Positions 1 to 7,828 are shown, counted from the first letter of the stretch. The stretch is 22,581 bases of DNA from Methanocella sp. (GCF_035506375.1 NZ_DATJPM010000089.1:1-22581), one strand, 5' to 3'. Notes: a model not told the origin generated them from the letters alone. A program made the numbers and translations.

Positions 1-335
1 CTCTTCGTGCCTTTGTGGTGAAAAATAGTGCCTCCGTACACTCCGAGACTTAAAAAGGCATATTCAACACAGCATAAAAATTGAAAAAGATAATCGGAAA
101 CTATCGATAAATTTGGCTATTACGCAAACGATAAAAAAAAGACTACTTGCTAAACAATGACCTATCAATATTCAACACAGCAATAAAATTATAATATTTT
201 ATTGCGGCCTGGTGTAATCCTGGTATGATTGAGACAACAGTCGCTCTCAAGCGGCACCAAGTTTACACCAGGCGGCACTACGACTTTAAAAATAATTTTT
301 AATTACTTATGATCTGCTCAAAAAGAAGGATAATT
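1..335. repeat. Gene-free spacer with fragments of two repeat families
   Basis: No gene is visible. Bases 1-74 are one arm of the family-A palindrome; the complementary core of GGCACTATTTTTCACCAC lies at 15-32 and the arm ends in TTCAACACAGCA. The other arm would lie outside the window. A lone family-A end recurs at 168-181. It runs into a perfect 10-bp inverted repeat, GCAATAAAAT (180-189) and ATTTTATTGC (196-205), with loop TATAAT. Family B follows at once: left arm 204-223 (GCGGCCTGGTGTAATCCTGG) and right arm 251-278 (begins GCGGCACCAAGTTTACACC), about 27 nt apart. The spacer lies beyond the 3' end of the DUF2150 gene, so it is probably not that gene's promoter. Confidence 0.75.
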
Positions 336-941
336 TTACTCGTCGTCCCCTTCGTCGGCCTCGTCAGTGTAGTCGATGCCGCCCGCGAGGACCGCCAATA
401 TGGTGTCCAGGCCATCTACGCCCTCGGCCACAAAGCTCTCCGGCGGGATCTTCTCATAGACTTTATCGCTGTCGAACTTCTTCCCCGCCAGCACCAGCGC
501 TCCGGCCTTGCCCATGAGCTCGAAAGCCTTATCCATGTCGCCGCCATCCTCGGCCTTTGAGGCCTCCAGCACGAGCTCCTCCACCTTCTTCTTGGAGTCG
601 AATTCGCCGGAAACAAAGGCTTCGGCCGCGGCGAAGGCGCCCACCAGCGAGGACTGCACTGACTCGATCATCGCGTCCTTGTCCTCGTCCATGGGTTCCA
701 CCTTGGCGAGCACTATCTCCTTCATATTCTGGATGTTGATCGCAGCGTCGTCCTTAGACAGGGTGCCAAGCTGGAGCTTGCCGGTGATCTTGCAGAGCGC
801 CAGGATAACATCTTCTTCCATGTCCAGGAAGACGATGCCCTCCCTCCCGAGGCCTTCAGCCGTCGGGTCGATCTTGAACTTGCTCTCCTTCACCTGGTTG
901 ATCCAGTTGTTCCACCTTTCTTGCGAGTAGAATGAAAACAT
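336..941 (-). CDS. DUF2150 family protein (archaeal, function unknown)
   Basis: A 201-residue acidic, soluble protein with no signal peptide or membrane segment. It opens with a Phe-Tyr-x-Gln-Glu-Arg-Trp-x-x-Trp motif (residues 4-13) that I associate with DUF2150, a family of unknown role known to me only from euryarchaea. The middle is helical and rich in Glu, Lys and Ala, and the last ten residues are almost all Asp/Glu. The ATG at 941 is preceded by AGAGGA with a 7-nt gap on the minus strand, and a TATA-like CTTTTATAAT lies at 990-981, so the gene probably has its own promoter. It follows the DHH phosphoesterase gene on the same strand with 66 nt between them. Family assignment is from memory of the motif; no function is claimed. 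Confidence 0.8.
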   Translation of the reverse strand: MFSFYSQERWNNWINQVKESKFKIDPTAEGLGREGIVFLDMEEDVILALCKITGKLQLGTLSKDDAAINIQNMKEIVLAKVEPMDEDKDAMIESVQSSLVGAFAAAEAFVSGEFDSKKKVEELVLEASKAEDGGDMDKAFELMGKAGALVLAGKKFDSDKVYEKIPPESFVAEGVDGLDTILAVLAGGIDYTDEADEGDDE

Positions 942-980
942 CCGTATTTCCTCTGTCTAAAAATAAAGATGCATGGGCTG

Positions 981-990
981 ATTATAAAAG
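981..990 (-). promoter_or_regulatory. TATA-like box for the DUF2150 gene
   Basis: CTTTTATAAT on the minus strand lies about 40 nt before the ATG at 941, leaving room for a short leader that contains the AGAGGA ribosome site. Seen in the sequence; promoter activity is inferred. Confidence 0.5.
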
Positions 991-1007
991 TTTTCGCTCC
1001 CTTGCGC

Positions 1008-2393
1008 CTATCCGCTTTTCTTTAGCTGCGCGCCGATGGCCTTGTCCAGGATTTCCAGGAATTCATCCTCTTTCCCTTCCGGGATGGTGGCGCCCGCGGC
1101 GATGTCGTGTCCTCCTCCGACGCCGCCCACGGCGGCCGCGGCCTCGCCCAGCGCCGTGGCCAGGTTAAGGCCCCTCAAAATTAGATCATGGTTGCCACGC
1201 GCCGATATTTTTGTGCCGCCCTCGGACTTCGCCATGCCGATAATAGGCACGTCCCGGCTCACGCAGTCCAGACTCGTGCTCATGCCCGCGATTATGCCCA
1301 CGATGGTCTCGCGTATCTCGCCATGGGCATGGAAATATTGTATGTTGTTCAGCCGGCATACGCCCTTATCGGCCACAAGGTTGAGGCCGTTCACGAGGTT
1401 ATGCCGATGAGACTCCAAAAGATCCCTCGCATAATGGAACGCCTCCCCACGGTCCCCCATGCAGACCGCGAGGCCGACTTCCGCGTAGTCGTAGCGGGCC
1501 GTGGCGTTGAGCAGGGTGGAGTACTCCGAGGCGTCCCTGAGCTCGGTGCCGGGCTCTTCTTTTAAAAGCGTGTAGACCTCGCCTACGAGGCGCTGTATCT
1601 TGTGTCCCGGCATGCCGCAGGCCATGCAGTACTGAAACAGCTTCGAGGTGAGCGCCTTTTTTTCCTCCTGGCTGAGGTCTATCCACCGGCGCCAGTTTTC
1701 CGTCTTTATCGGTATGCCCGCCCCCTCGATGAACGCTATGCAGGCGTCCTCGCAGCCGGTGAGGCCCGGTATGAATGGGTCCGAGCTGTACTGTAAAAGC
1801 TTATAGACCGGCCGCGTCTGCCGGCCGAAGAGCTTGATGTCCTTCTCGTAAGAAATATAGCCTTTAGACGTGACAAGATCCAGGATCTGGCGGTTGACGC
1901 CGACCAGCGCGTTTGTACGCATGTCCTGTAGATCGCCGACCGCCCCGACGATGGCCAGCGCGCCAAGGTCCACGTTATCCCCGAGGCTCAGGGCGAGCAG
2001 GAACGCCACCCCGGCGCCGCTGATCTCGGTCGAGCCGTTGAGCCCGTATAAATGAGGATTCATGTGGTACGGGTACTCTTCCGCGGCCGGCCTGTGGTGG
2101 TCCGTGACCACGGCATCGATGCCCAGCGCTTTTATGGTGGACATCGCGCCGCTGCCGAGGTCAGTGAATATTACGAGCTTCCCCGTGCCTGCGTCCGCGA
2201 TTCCTTTGAGTGCAGCCTCGTCCAGCTTTTTGACGAATTTTGCCTGCCAGGGCTTGCCAAGCCTGTCAAGCGCCTTGCACATGATGCCCGCGGCCGTGAG
2301 GCCGTCCGCATCGATGTGGGACACTATCAACGCTTCGCTGCATTTCTTAATGCGCCCGGCACAGAGTTCGGCATCCTTTCGGAATCGCTGCAT
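1008..2393 (-). CDS. DHH-family phosphoesterase, archaeal RecJ-like nuclease
   Basis: A DHH/DHHA1 protein of the RecJ group, which in archaea includes single-strand exonucleases (GAN/RecJ) tied to the replisome or RNA processing. Counting from the first ATG at 2417 (469 residues), the metal-binding motifs are all present: SHIDADG (33-39), FTDLGSG (84-90, Asp86), VTDHHRP (104-110) and GAVGDLQD (158-165, Asp162). The C-terminal DHHA1 domain shows GGVGGGHDIAAGA near residue 425. I prefer the second ATG at 2393: GGTGAT (2402-2397), a good match to the 16S 3' end, lies just before it, while the first ATG has no ribosome site. That gives 461 residues. A bifunctional oligoribonuclease of the Nrn type is possible, but the length and order fit RecJ-like proteins better. 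DNA or RNA preference cannot be read here. Confidence 0.88.
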   Translation of the reverse strand: MQRFRKDAELCAGRIKKCSEALIVSHIDADGLTAAGIMCKALDRLGKPWQAKFVKKLDEAALKGIADAGTGKLVIFTDLGSGAMSTIKALGIDAVVTDHHRPAAEEYPYHMNPHLYGLNGSTEISGAGVAFLLALSLGDNVDLGALAIVGAVGDLQDMRTNALVGVNRQILDLVTSKGYISYEKDIKLFGRQTRPVYKLLQYSSDPFIPGLTGCEDACIAFIEGAGIPIKTENWRRWIDLSQEEKKALTSKLFQYCMACGMPGHKIQRLVGEVYTLLKEEPGTELRDASEYSTLLNATARYDYAEVGLAVCMGDRGEAFHYARDLLESHRHNLVNGLNLVADKGVCRLNNIQYFHAHGEIRETIVGIIAGMSTSLDCVSRDVPIIGMAKSEGGTKISARGNHDLILRGLNLATALGEAAAAVGGVGGGHDIAAGATIPEGKEDEFLEILDKAIGAQLKKSG

Positions 2394-2417
2394 CGTATCA
2401 CCATTGCAGGAGGACAT

Positions 2418-2916
2418 TAATACCGGTTTTGGTAGCGGGGCGAAATTAACTGCCTGCTAAGTCTCCCAAAAAATAATAAGTTTCGCTAAATTTTTTCAGC
2501 CACGAAGCGACTCAAAGCGGGCCTGAAGTTGCTCGAAGAATTATAAAAAAATATATTAATCATTGACCATTGTAATCTTTTCTTCCAATAATTATTGCTG
2601 TGCTGAATCTGTGATGAATATACCTTTTAAGTCTCAGAGTGAACGAAGGCACTATTTTTCACCACCCCTTCATGTCTTTGTGATGAGAATAGTGTCCTCT
2701 ATCTCTTATAAAGCTTAAAACACAGGAGTAATTCAACAATGCCATAATTATTAAAAATACTTAGAGTTTCTTTGAGCCCATTTCGAGTCGCTTCGTGGCT
2801 TAAACCGTTTTCGTGCTGCTTATTTTATCTTAGATGGCCTTGACTGCAAATATTATCGCTCACTTCAGCTGCCCGAAGCGTGCTCGCGGCCGCCGGCGAT
2901 ATAGCTGGTCGGCTTA
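2418..2916. repeat. Gene-free spacer holding nested inverted repeats
   Basis: No gene is visible in this 499-nt spacer between the 5' end of the DHH gene and the 3' end of the LysO pair. Outer arms: AGCCACGAAGCGACTC (2498-2513) and its near complement GAGTCGCTTCGTGGCT (2785-2800), with weaker pairing further in. Inner element: a family-A palindrome at 2587-2752, bounded by AATAATTAT (2587-2595) and ATAATTATT (2744-2752), with the core GGCACTATTTTTCACCAC at 2648-2665 and a degraded inverted copy following it. The left outer arm also recurs, inverted, at 5876-5906. Confidence 0.75.
2587..2752. repeat. Family-A palindromic element, short form
   Basis: The two halves are imperfect inverted copies. 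The left half reads from TTGCTGTGCTGAAT through CTTTTAAG to the core GGCACTATTTTTCACCAC. The right half, read on the minus strand, gives the same order with substitutions. There is almost no loop. It has the layout of a non-autonomous palindromic element, and no transposase is present. Confidence 0.7.
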
Positions 2917-3522
2917 TCAGAGACCTGCGAAGAAGGGGACCAGCACGATGACCAGCATCGAAAGAGTGACGCCGCTCACGAAGGAGATGACGCTCATCTC
3001 GCTGCCCGCGTAGCGCACGACGACGGGGAGCGTCGTATCCATTGTGGTTGCACCGCCAGGGGCGATGGCCGCGATCTTGCCGCAGTATTTGACCACCAGG
3101 GGCATGATGACGACGGAGAGCATCTCCCGGAAAATATTCGATAGCAGTGCCATCGTGCCGATCTGGGCCCCGACGAGGCCGGTGAGCATGACGGCGGAGA
3201 GGCTGTACCAGCCGAAGCCCGCACCTATGGCCATTGCATTCCCGAGGTCCATGCGCATGATGAGGCCGGCCACGAGTGCGCCCAGTATGCTGCCCGCTGC
3301 AATAAATACCGGCAACAGCACCATCTTCCACCCGATACGCCTCATCTCCTTTATGACCGACTTGTTCTGGCTCATGTCCAGCCCGATGACGAATAAAAGC
3401 AAACACAGCATGACCATTATGAGCGTATCGATGTTCGACTCCACTGAGGGTGGCATGATGCCCATAACGCCTGCAACGATGCCGATGGCGAGCGCGAGAA
3501 GGATGATCAGGATGATGGACAT
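2917..3522 (-). CDS. LysO family exporter, large (C-terminal) part
   Basis: A 201-residue, very hydrophobic membrane protein with about six predicted membrane segments. I recognise the C-terminal part of LysO/DUF340, the family of the bacterial lysine exporter YbjE, from segments such as LLLFVIGLDMSQNK, GAGFGWYSLSAVMLTG and the PGGATTMDTTLPVV region. The bacterial protein is about 300 residues in one chain; here the N-terminal part is a separate gene just upstream. The reading frame is open further upstream to 3594, but the ATG at 3522 overlaps the preceding stop by one base (TAATG), so translation is likely coupled and the longer start is implausible. Lysine or a related amino acid is the family substrate; specificity in this organism is inferred. 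Confidence 0.82.
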   Translation of the reverse strand: MSIILIILLALAIGIVAGVMGIMPPSVESNIDTLIMVMLCLLLFVIGLDMSQNKSVIKEMRRIGWKMVLLPVFIAAGSILGALVAGLIMRMDLGNAMAIGAGFGWYSLSAVMLTGLVGAQIGTMALLSNIFREMLSVVIMPLVVKYCGKIAAIAPGGATTMDTTLPVVVRYAGSEMSVISFVSGVTLSMLVIVLVPFFAGL

Positions 3523-3845
3523 TACCCGGTACCGTCCTTGAAGAACAGCCTCTCGAAGAGCATCGCGAAGACGATACTGCCCAGGATCGCGCAAACCGTG
3601 ATGAGCAGCGACTGCAGGCCATAGAGGCCCAGGTTATTGATAACGGCCTCGTTCGAGCCCGTCTTGAGGCCCATGAGGAGGATGAGCACGAACACCATAC
3701 AGGTAATGGCGGAAGACACGTATTTTTTAAGGCGGCCGGAGAAACGGCCCTTGAGCAGGCCTGCGGCGACGCCCACGATAAGCGAAATAAAAAGCAGCCC
3801 GATATAAGTGACCATCCCGTCCATAGCCGGAAGTAAGATATTCAT
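3522..3845 (-). CDS. LysO family exporter, small (N-terminal) part
   Basis: About 107 residues with three hydrophobic segments, corresponding to the N-terminal third of LysO/DUF340. Together with the 201-residue partner it adds up to the length of one bacterial LysO chain. The start is uncertain. In-frame ATGs lie at 3845, 3824 and 3815, none with a clear ribosome site. A TATA-like AGTATAAATAA on the minus strand (about 3858-3848) is so close to 3845 that a transcript starting about 25 nt later would favour 3824 or 3815 as a near-leaderless start. The gene is divergent from the thermosome gene. The stop overlaps the ATG of the partner. I infer that the two proteins form one transporter in the cytoplasmic membrane. 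Confidence 0.75.
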   Translation of the reverse strand: MNILLPAMDGMVTYIGLLFISLIVGVAAGLLKGRFSGRLKKYVSSAITCMVFVLILLMGLKTGSNEAVINNLGLYGLQSLLITVCAILGSIVFAMLFERLFFKDGTG

Positions 3846-3948
3846 GTTATTATTTATACTTAGCTGGCCACGGCGCTTTTTCTCATCATATTGTAACACG
3901 ACCGACCTTCGCCTGAATGCCGTACTTCTGCCGGCCCGCCGGATGGCA

Positions 3949-4001
3949 ATTTATTTATAGAATCACAAACCTACAATACCCCGTATTACATTTATGGAGG
4001 T
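3949..4001 (+). promoter_or_regulatory. Thermosome promoter and ribosome site
   Basis: A TATA-like ATTTATTTATAG lies at about 3949-3960, and GGAGGT at 3996-4001 sits 8 nt before the TTG at 4010. Initiation about 25 nt after the TATA box would leave a leader near 30 nt. The ribosome site decides the start: the in-frame ATG at 3917 lies upstream of this TATA box. Confidence 0.7.
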
Positions 4002-4009
4002 ATTTTAAC

Positions 4010-5677
4010 TTGGCTGAACAAAGTGGCCAACCAATATACATTTTGAGAGAGGGCACGACCCAGTCGAAGGGCCGGGACGCTCAAAGTTACAACATCATAG
4101 CGGCAATGGCCGTCGCCGAGGCAGTGCGCAGCACGCTCGGGCCGAAGGGAATGGACAAGATGCTCGTCGACTCGACGGGTAACACCACCGTCACCAACGA
4201 CGGCGTGACGATCCTGAAAGAGATCGACATCGAGCATCCCGCGGCCAAGATGGTCGTCGAGGTCGCGAAGACCCAGGACGAGCAGGTCGGCGATGGCACG
4301 ACTACCGCCGTGATCTTCGCGGGAGCCTTATTAAAGAAGGCCCAGGAGCTCATGGACATGGGCATCCACCCGACGGTCATCACCTCGGGGTACCGGCTGG
4401 CGGCGGCGAAGGCGAACGAGCTATTGTCCGAGATCGCCATCCCCGCATCGGGCAAGGACGTCCTGAAGAAGGTCGCGCTAACCGCCATGACCGGCAAGAG
4501 TGCCGGCGCCGTGGGCGATACGCTCTCGGAGCTCGCCGTCGATGCCGTGCTCGCCGTAGAGGAGGGCGGTAAGGTGGACGTCGATAACATCAAGGTCGAG
4601 AAGAAGACCGGCTCAAGCGTCCAGAGCTCAAGCATCGTCAGGGGCATCGTGCTCAATAAGCGCCGGGAAAACCCCAACATGCCGAAGAAGGTCGAGAACG
4701 CCAGGATATTACTCTTAAGCACCGCCATTGACATCAAGAAGACCGAGATCGACGCGAGCATTAAGATCCGATCTCCGGAGCAGATGCAGTCCTTCCTGAG
4801 CCAGGAGGAGAGCATCCTTCGCCGTAAGGTCGAGGCGATCAAGAAGTCGGGCGCAAACGTCGTATTATGCCAGAAGTCGATCGAGGACCTGGCCGCCCAT
4901 TACCTCGGCAAGGCCGGTATCCTGGCCGTAAAGAGCGTGTCCGAGTCGGAGATCGCCAAGCTTTCTAAGGCCACGGGCGGCCGTGTGGTCACCAAGCTGG
5001 ACGAAATCGAACCTAAGGACCTGGGCTTCGCGGGCCTGGTCGAGGAGCGGCTCATTTCCGGCGAGGACGAACTCCTGTTCATCGAGAAGTGCAAGAACCC
5101 GAAGGCGCTGACTATCATGCTCCGGGGCAGCAGCTTCACGTCCATCGACGAGTACGAGCGCGCCCTGCACGATGCGCTGAGGGTCGTCGGCGTCGTCATC
5201 GAGGATAAGAAAGTGGTGCCCGGCGGCGGCGCTCCCGAGACGGAGCTGGGCCTCCGGCTCAGGGAATACGGCTCGTCCGTGGGCGGCAGGGAGCAGCTGG
5301 CCATAGAGGCCTTCGCGGGCGCCCTGGACATTATCCCGAGGACGCTTGCCGAGAACGCCGGCCTCGACCCCATCGATATGCTGGTCGAGCTGAGGAGCAG
5401 GCATGAGAAGAAGGGTGGCAAGAACTTTGGCCTGAACGTCTTCGAGGGCAAGCCTGTAGACATGCTCAAGGCCGGCGTGCTGGAGCCCCTGCGCGTTAAG
5501 ACCCAGGCCATCGGTTCGGCGACCGAGGCGGCCACGATGATCCTTCGCATCGACGACGTCATCGCCTCCGGCGGCCCCGACGAGAGGACCATCCGCGAGG
5601 CCCAGGCTGCTGCGGCCCGGCAGATGCAGGCCGGCCGCATGGGCATGGGCGGCATGGGCGGCATGGGGATGATGTAA
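4010..5677 (+). CDS. Thermosome subunit (group II chaperonin)
   Basis: A 555-residue subunit of the archaeal ATP-dependent folding chaperonin, a double-ring cytosolic complex with a built-in lid. Family signatures are clear: GPKGMDKMLVDS and VTNDGVTILKEID near residues 45-75, DGTTTAVIFAGALL near 95-108 (the conserved GDGTT), VVPGGGAPETELGLRL near 400-415, and a C-terminal Gly-Met tail (GMGGMGGMGMM) typical of thermosomes. The length matches the family. Translation starts at TTG (4010), giving MAEQSGQPIYILREG; it is preceded by a strong GGAGGT, and upstream codons would add 31 unrelated residues. It is transcribed alone. Whether this is the alpha, beta or gamma type cannot be decided without relatives, so no symbol is given. 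Confidence 0.97.
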   Translation: MAEQSGQPIYILREGTTQSKGRDAQSYNIIAAMAVAEAVRSTLGPKGMDKMLVDSTGNTTVTNDGVTILKEIDIEHPAAKMVVEVAKTQDEQVGDGTTTAVIFAGALLKKAQELMDMGIHPTVITSGYRLAAAKANELLSEIAIPASGKDVLKKVALTAMTGKSAGAVGDTLSELAVDAVLAVEEGGKVDVDNIKVEKKTGSSVQSSSIVRGIVLNKRRENPNMPKKVENARILLLSTAIDIKKTEIDASIKIRSPEQMQSFLSQEESILRRKVEAIKKSGANVVLCQKSIEDLAAHYLGKAGILAVKSVSESEIAKLSKATGGRVVTKLDEIEPKDLGFAGLVEERLISGEDELLFIEKCKNPKALTIMLRGSSFTSIDEYERALHDALRVVGVVIEDKKVVPGGGAPETELGLRLREYGSSVGGREQLAIEAFAGALDIIPRTLAENAGLDPIDMLVELRSRHEKKGGKNFGLNVFEGKPVDMLKAGVLEPLRVKTQAIGSATEAATMILRIDDVIASGGPDERTIREAQAAAARQMQAGRMGMGGMGGMGMM

Positions 5678-6015
5678 AACCCCATGTCCCACACTTATTT
5701 GTTTTGCTTTAAGTCACTCGAAAAAAGTTTAAGCGTCTCGAAGACTTTTTCAGCCTCTAAGTGGCTCGAAGCTGGCTCTAAGTTCTCTAAGACTTATTAA
5801 AAATCGCTAAGCGGCACCAAGGTTACACCAGGCCGCACCAACGATTTTTAAATATTCAATGATGCCTTCGTGTCGCTTCAGGCCCGCTTAGGGTCGCTTC
5901 GTGGCTAAAAAAACCTTTGTGGTTCTTATCGTTTTAGTGGCTTTTAAAAATAGAAAAATATTTAGTCGCTCGCCTCTATCATGGTCATAATCGCAAACGC
6001 CGACGTGGTCAATAA
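5678..6015. repeat. Gene-free spacer with three repeat types
   Basis: No gene is visible. A 70-nt stretch at 5737-5806 recurs at 16792-16861 with two mismatches (family C). It leads straight into one family-B unit (5807-5841) bounded by AAAATCG (5800-5806) and CGATTTT (5842-5848). Bases 5876-5906 are an inverted near-copy of 2498-2528. The last part (5941-6015) is AT-rich and probably holds the promoter of the PHP gene (AAAAATATTTAG near 5954-5964). Confidence 0.7.
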
Positions 6016-6675
6016 ATGCTAAAATACGATCTACACACGCACTCCATTTACTCTCGCGACGGGGCCATCAAGCCAGCTGACGCCATCCGAATCGCCAGGA
6101 AGCGGGGGCTCGATGGTATCGCCATCACCGACCACGACACCATCAGGGGCGGCCTCGAGGCGCAAAAGCTGAAGCCCGAAGGCCTGGACGTCATCGTCGG
6201 CGCGGAAATAAAAACCGACCGGGGAGACGTCATCGGCCTATTCCTGAACGAGGAGATCACAGCCCGCGAGCACATGGAGGTCATCGATGCTATCCATCGG
6301 CAGGGCGGCGTCGCCATCGTGCCCCACCCGTTTGACAGCATGCGGGGCTCGGCGTTCTGGCTCACGGATAAGGACTCGAACAAAATGGACGCCGTGGAGG
6401 TCCTCAACGCCAGGTGCGTGTTCCGGCGGTCTAACTCGATGGCCGGCCACTACGCGGACGACTATCACCTCTGCAAAGTCGGCGGCAGTGACGCGCATTT
6501 TGGCGCCGAGATCGCGAACGCCGGTACACTGGTGCCCGAAGGCGAGGACGCCGCACGGGCGATTCGCGGCAGCCATACCGCGGCCTTCGGCCGGTGCTCC
6601 ATGCCGCTATTTCACGTGCTCACCACGGCGCTTCTCATGGAACGGCGCGTCGTGAAGCCCAAAAACAGCCGCTGA
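6016..6675 (+). CDS. PHP-domain metal-dependent phosphoesterase
   Basis: A 219-residue protein consisting of essentially one PHP domain, a (beta/alpha) barrel that binds two or three metal ions and hydrolyses phosphoester bonds. All metal motifs are present: DLHTHSIYSRDG (His7, His9, Asp15), ITDHDT (His40, Asp41), GAEI (Glu64), PHP (His104) and GGSDAH (Asp159, His161). The short single-domain form resembles the TrpH/YciV group, some members of which act on 3',5'-nucleoside bisphosphates or RNA 5' ends; the substrate here is unknown. The ATG at 6016 begins directly with the motif, as in relatives. The ribosome site is weak. The hydrolase-like gene follows after 44 nt on the same strand, so an operon is likely. 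Confidence 0.88.
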   Translation: MLKYDLHTHSIYSRDGAIKPADAIRIARKRGLDGIAITDHDTIRGGLEAQKLKPEGLDVIVGAEIKTDRGDVIGLFLNEEITAREHMEVIDAIHRQGGVAIVPHPFDSMRGSAFWLTDKDSNKMDAVEVLNARCVFRRSNSMAGHYADDYHLCKVGGSDAHFGAEIANAGTLVPEGEDAARAIRGSHTAAFGRCSMPLFHVLTTALLMERRVVKPKNSR

Positions 6676-6719
6676 ACCGGCTGTCAACTTTTATTCCTCT
6701 AGACGGCTACCTTGAAGCG

Positions 6720-7550
6720 ATGCTTAACGCGGACCCGCTAGGCGGCTATACGGGCATATACGACTTCAACGGCGAGCCGATCACGTACCACATGGAAGGC
6801 GAAGGCAGCCCCGTGCTCATGACAATGGGATTATCGGCGAGATGCGGCTCATACTACTGGCGCCATATCTTCGACTGCATGGCTGGAACATTTAAAATGT
6901 ACGCGCTCGACCCGCCGGGCATCGAGCATGAAAAGTCCCGCCTGAAGTATGGCTCCACACACTATCAGCGGCTTATCGAAGGCTTCCTGCAGTCGGTCAT
7001 CCGGGAGAAGCTGTCCATTATATCCGGCCCATCCACCGCCCAGTACGTGCTGAAGGCCGCCTTCGAGCATCCGAAGCTTGTTGACAAGATACTTCTCATA
7101 AGCCCGGACGGGGTAAGGCACATCCTGACCCACGACACCATCGGCCGCTCAGTCGTATACCGCATTCTCCGCATACCAAAAGTCGAGAGCGTCATGTATG
7201 GTAATATTGCTTCGAAACGCAGCATGCTTATTTTCCTGAGAAAGATCTACGGCCGCCTGGACTACAAAAAATCACGAGCCCTCGAAGAAGGCCACACGAG
7301 ACAGCACTTTCCACCGCTGCCCGCGCTTTCCGAGCGAAGGTTCATCGAGTCCGCCTGGAGCGCCTCTCTGATACAGGCGCCCATAAAGCTCTCGAAAATG
7401 ATCCGAAAATCAAAGCGCATCGTGGGCGAGATGGACGACTTTCGCATCCTCCGGAACTCCCGGCTCATCGTGTTCCAGCGGTCGGGCGAGCGGCCAATGC
7501 GAAAAGACGCACTCCGGTTCTGCGACGACGCCATCAAGTTCCTGGGCTAA
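6720..7550 (+). CDS. Alpha/beta-hydrolase fold protein lacking key catalytic motifs
   Basis: A 276-residue protein whose order of features matches the alpha/beta-hydrolase fold: a first strand pair (FNGEPITYHMEGEGSPVLM), a strand ending YALDPPG, the elbow region SIISGPSTAQYV (residues 99-110) and a strand ILLISPDG. However, the His-Gly of the oxyanion turn is replaced (LMTMGLSA), the elbow reads GPSTA instead of Gly-x-Ser-x-Gly although Ser105 is kept, and no histidine is seen in the final 50 residues, where the catalytic one normally lies. It may be inactive or have another role. The start at 6720 is the first ATG after the PHP gene's stop; the frame is open back to 6594, but that would overlap the PHP gene. 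There is no clear ribosome site. Confidence 0.72.
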   Translation: MLNADPLGGYTGIYDFNGEPITYHMEGEGSPVLMTMGLSARCGSYYWRHIFDCMAGTFKMYALDPPGIEHEKSRLKYGSTHYQRLIEGFLQSVIREKLSIISGPSTAQYVLKAAFEHPKLVDKILLISPDGVRHILTHDTIGRSVVYRILRIPKVESVMYGNIASKRSMLIFLRKIYGRLDYKKSRALEEGHTRQHFPPLPALSERRFIESAWSASLIQAPIKLSKMIRKSKRIVGEMDDFRILRNSRLIVFQRSGERPMRKDALRFCDDAIKFLG

Positions 7551-7574
7551 AGATCTGCTGTTTGAAAAATTTTA

Positions 7575-7668
7575 TGCTATGCTGGATTACTCTTGTGTTT
7601 TCAGCTATATACGAGACGGAGGTGCCTTCGTGTACTCGGAGAATTAAAAGGCATTATTCAACATAGCA
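7575..7668. repeat. Family-A palindrome, deleted form
   Basis: The ends TGCTATGCTGGATTACTC (7575-7592) and ATTATTCAACATAGCA (7653-7668) are inverted copies. The interior keeps the GGAGGTGCC and TTCGTGTACTCGGAGAATTAAAAGG-type arms but lacks the CACTATTTTTCACC core of the longer copies. It ends about 50 nt before the tRNA-Gly gene. Confidence 0.55.
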
Positions 7669-7718
7669 CTGGAAATCAAAAAATACATATACGAATAATC
7701 TTATCAATTGTACGAAGC

Positions 7719-7790
7719 GCGGCTATGGTCTAGTGGCTATGACGTGAGCTTCCCAAGCTCGAAGTCCGGGTTCAATTCCCGGTAGCCGCA
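7719..7790 (+). tRNA. tRNA-Gly (anticodon CCC)
   Basis: The cloverleaf folds cleanly. Acceptor GCGGCTA (7719-7725) pairs with TAGCCGC (7783-7789), with A7790 as discriminator. The D arm is GTCT...TGAC, with one T-T mismatch at its inner end. The anticodon stem is TGAGC/GCTCG with loop TTCCCAA, giving anticodon CCC at 7752-7754 (reads GGG, glycine). The T arm is CCGGG/CCCGG with loop TTCAATT. No CCA is encoded and no intron is seen. A TATA-like stretch at about 7680-7692 (ATACATATACG) is suitably placed for a promoter. Confidence 0.95.
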
Positions 7791-7828
7791 CTCCGATTTA
7801 AATATACGGCCGCTATGGCAGACGTCCG

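Noticed and set aside
3523..3594. N-terminal extension of the large LysO part from the ATG at 3594
   Set aside because: It would overlap the partner gene by 72 nt with a charged, non-family sequence; the TAATG junction gives a natural start.
4865..5694. Long minus-strand open frames opposite the thermosome gene
   Set aside because: They arise from GC-rich codon bias opposite a gene with full family match; no ribosome sites or recognisable motifs.
5981..6022. Thirteen-codon upstream frame (ATG GTC ATA ... TGC TAA) overlapping the PHP start
   Set aside because: It could be a leader peptide coupled to the PHP gene, but there is no ribosome site and such short frames are expected by chance.
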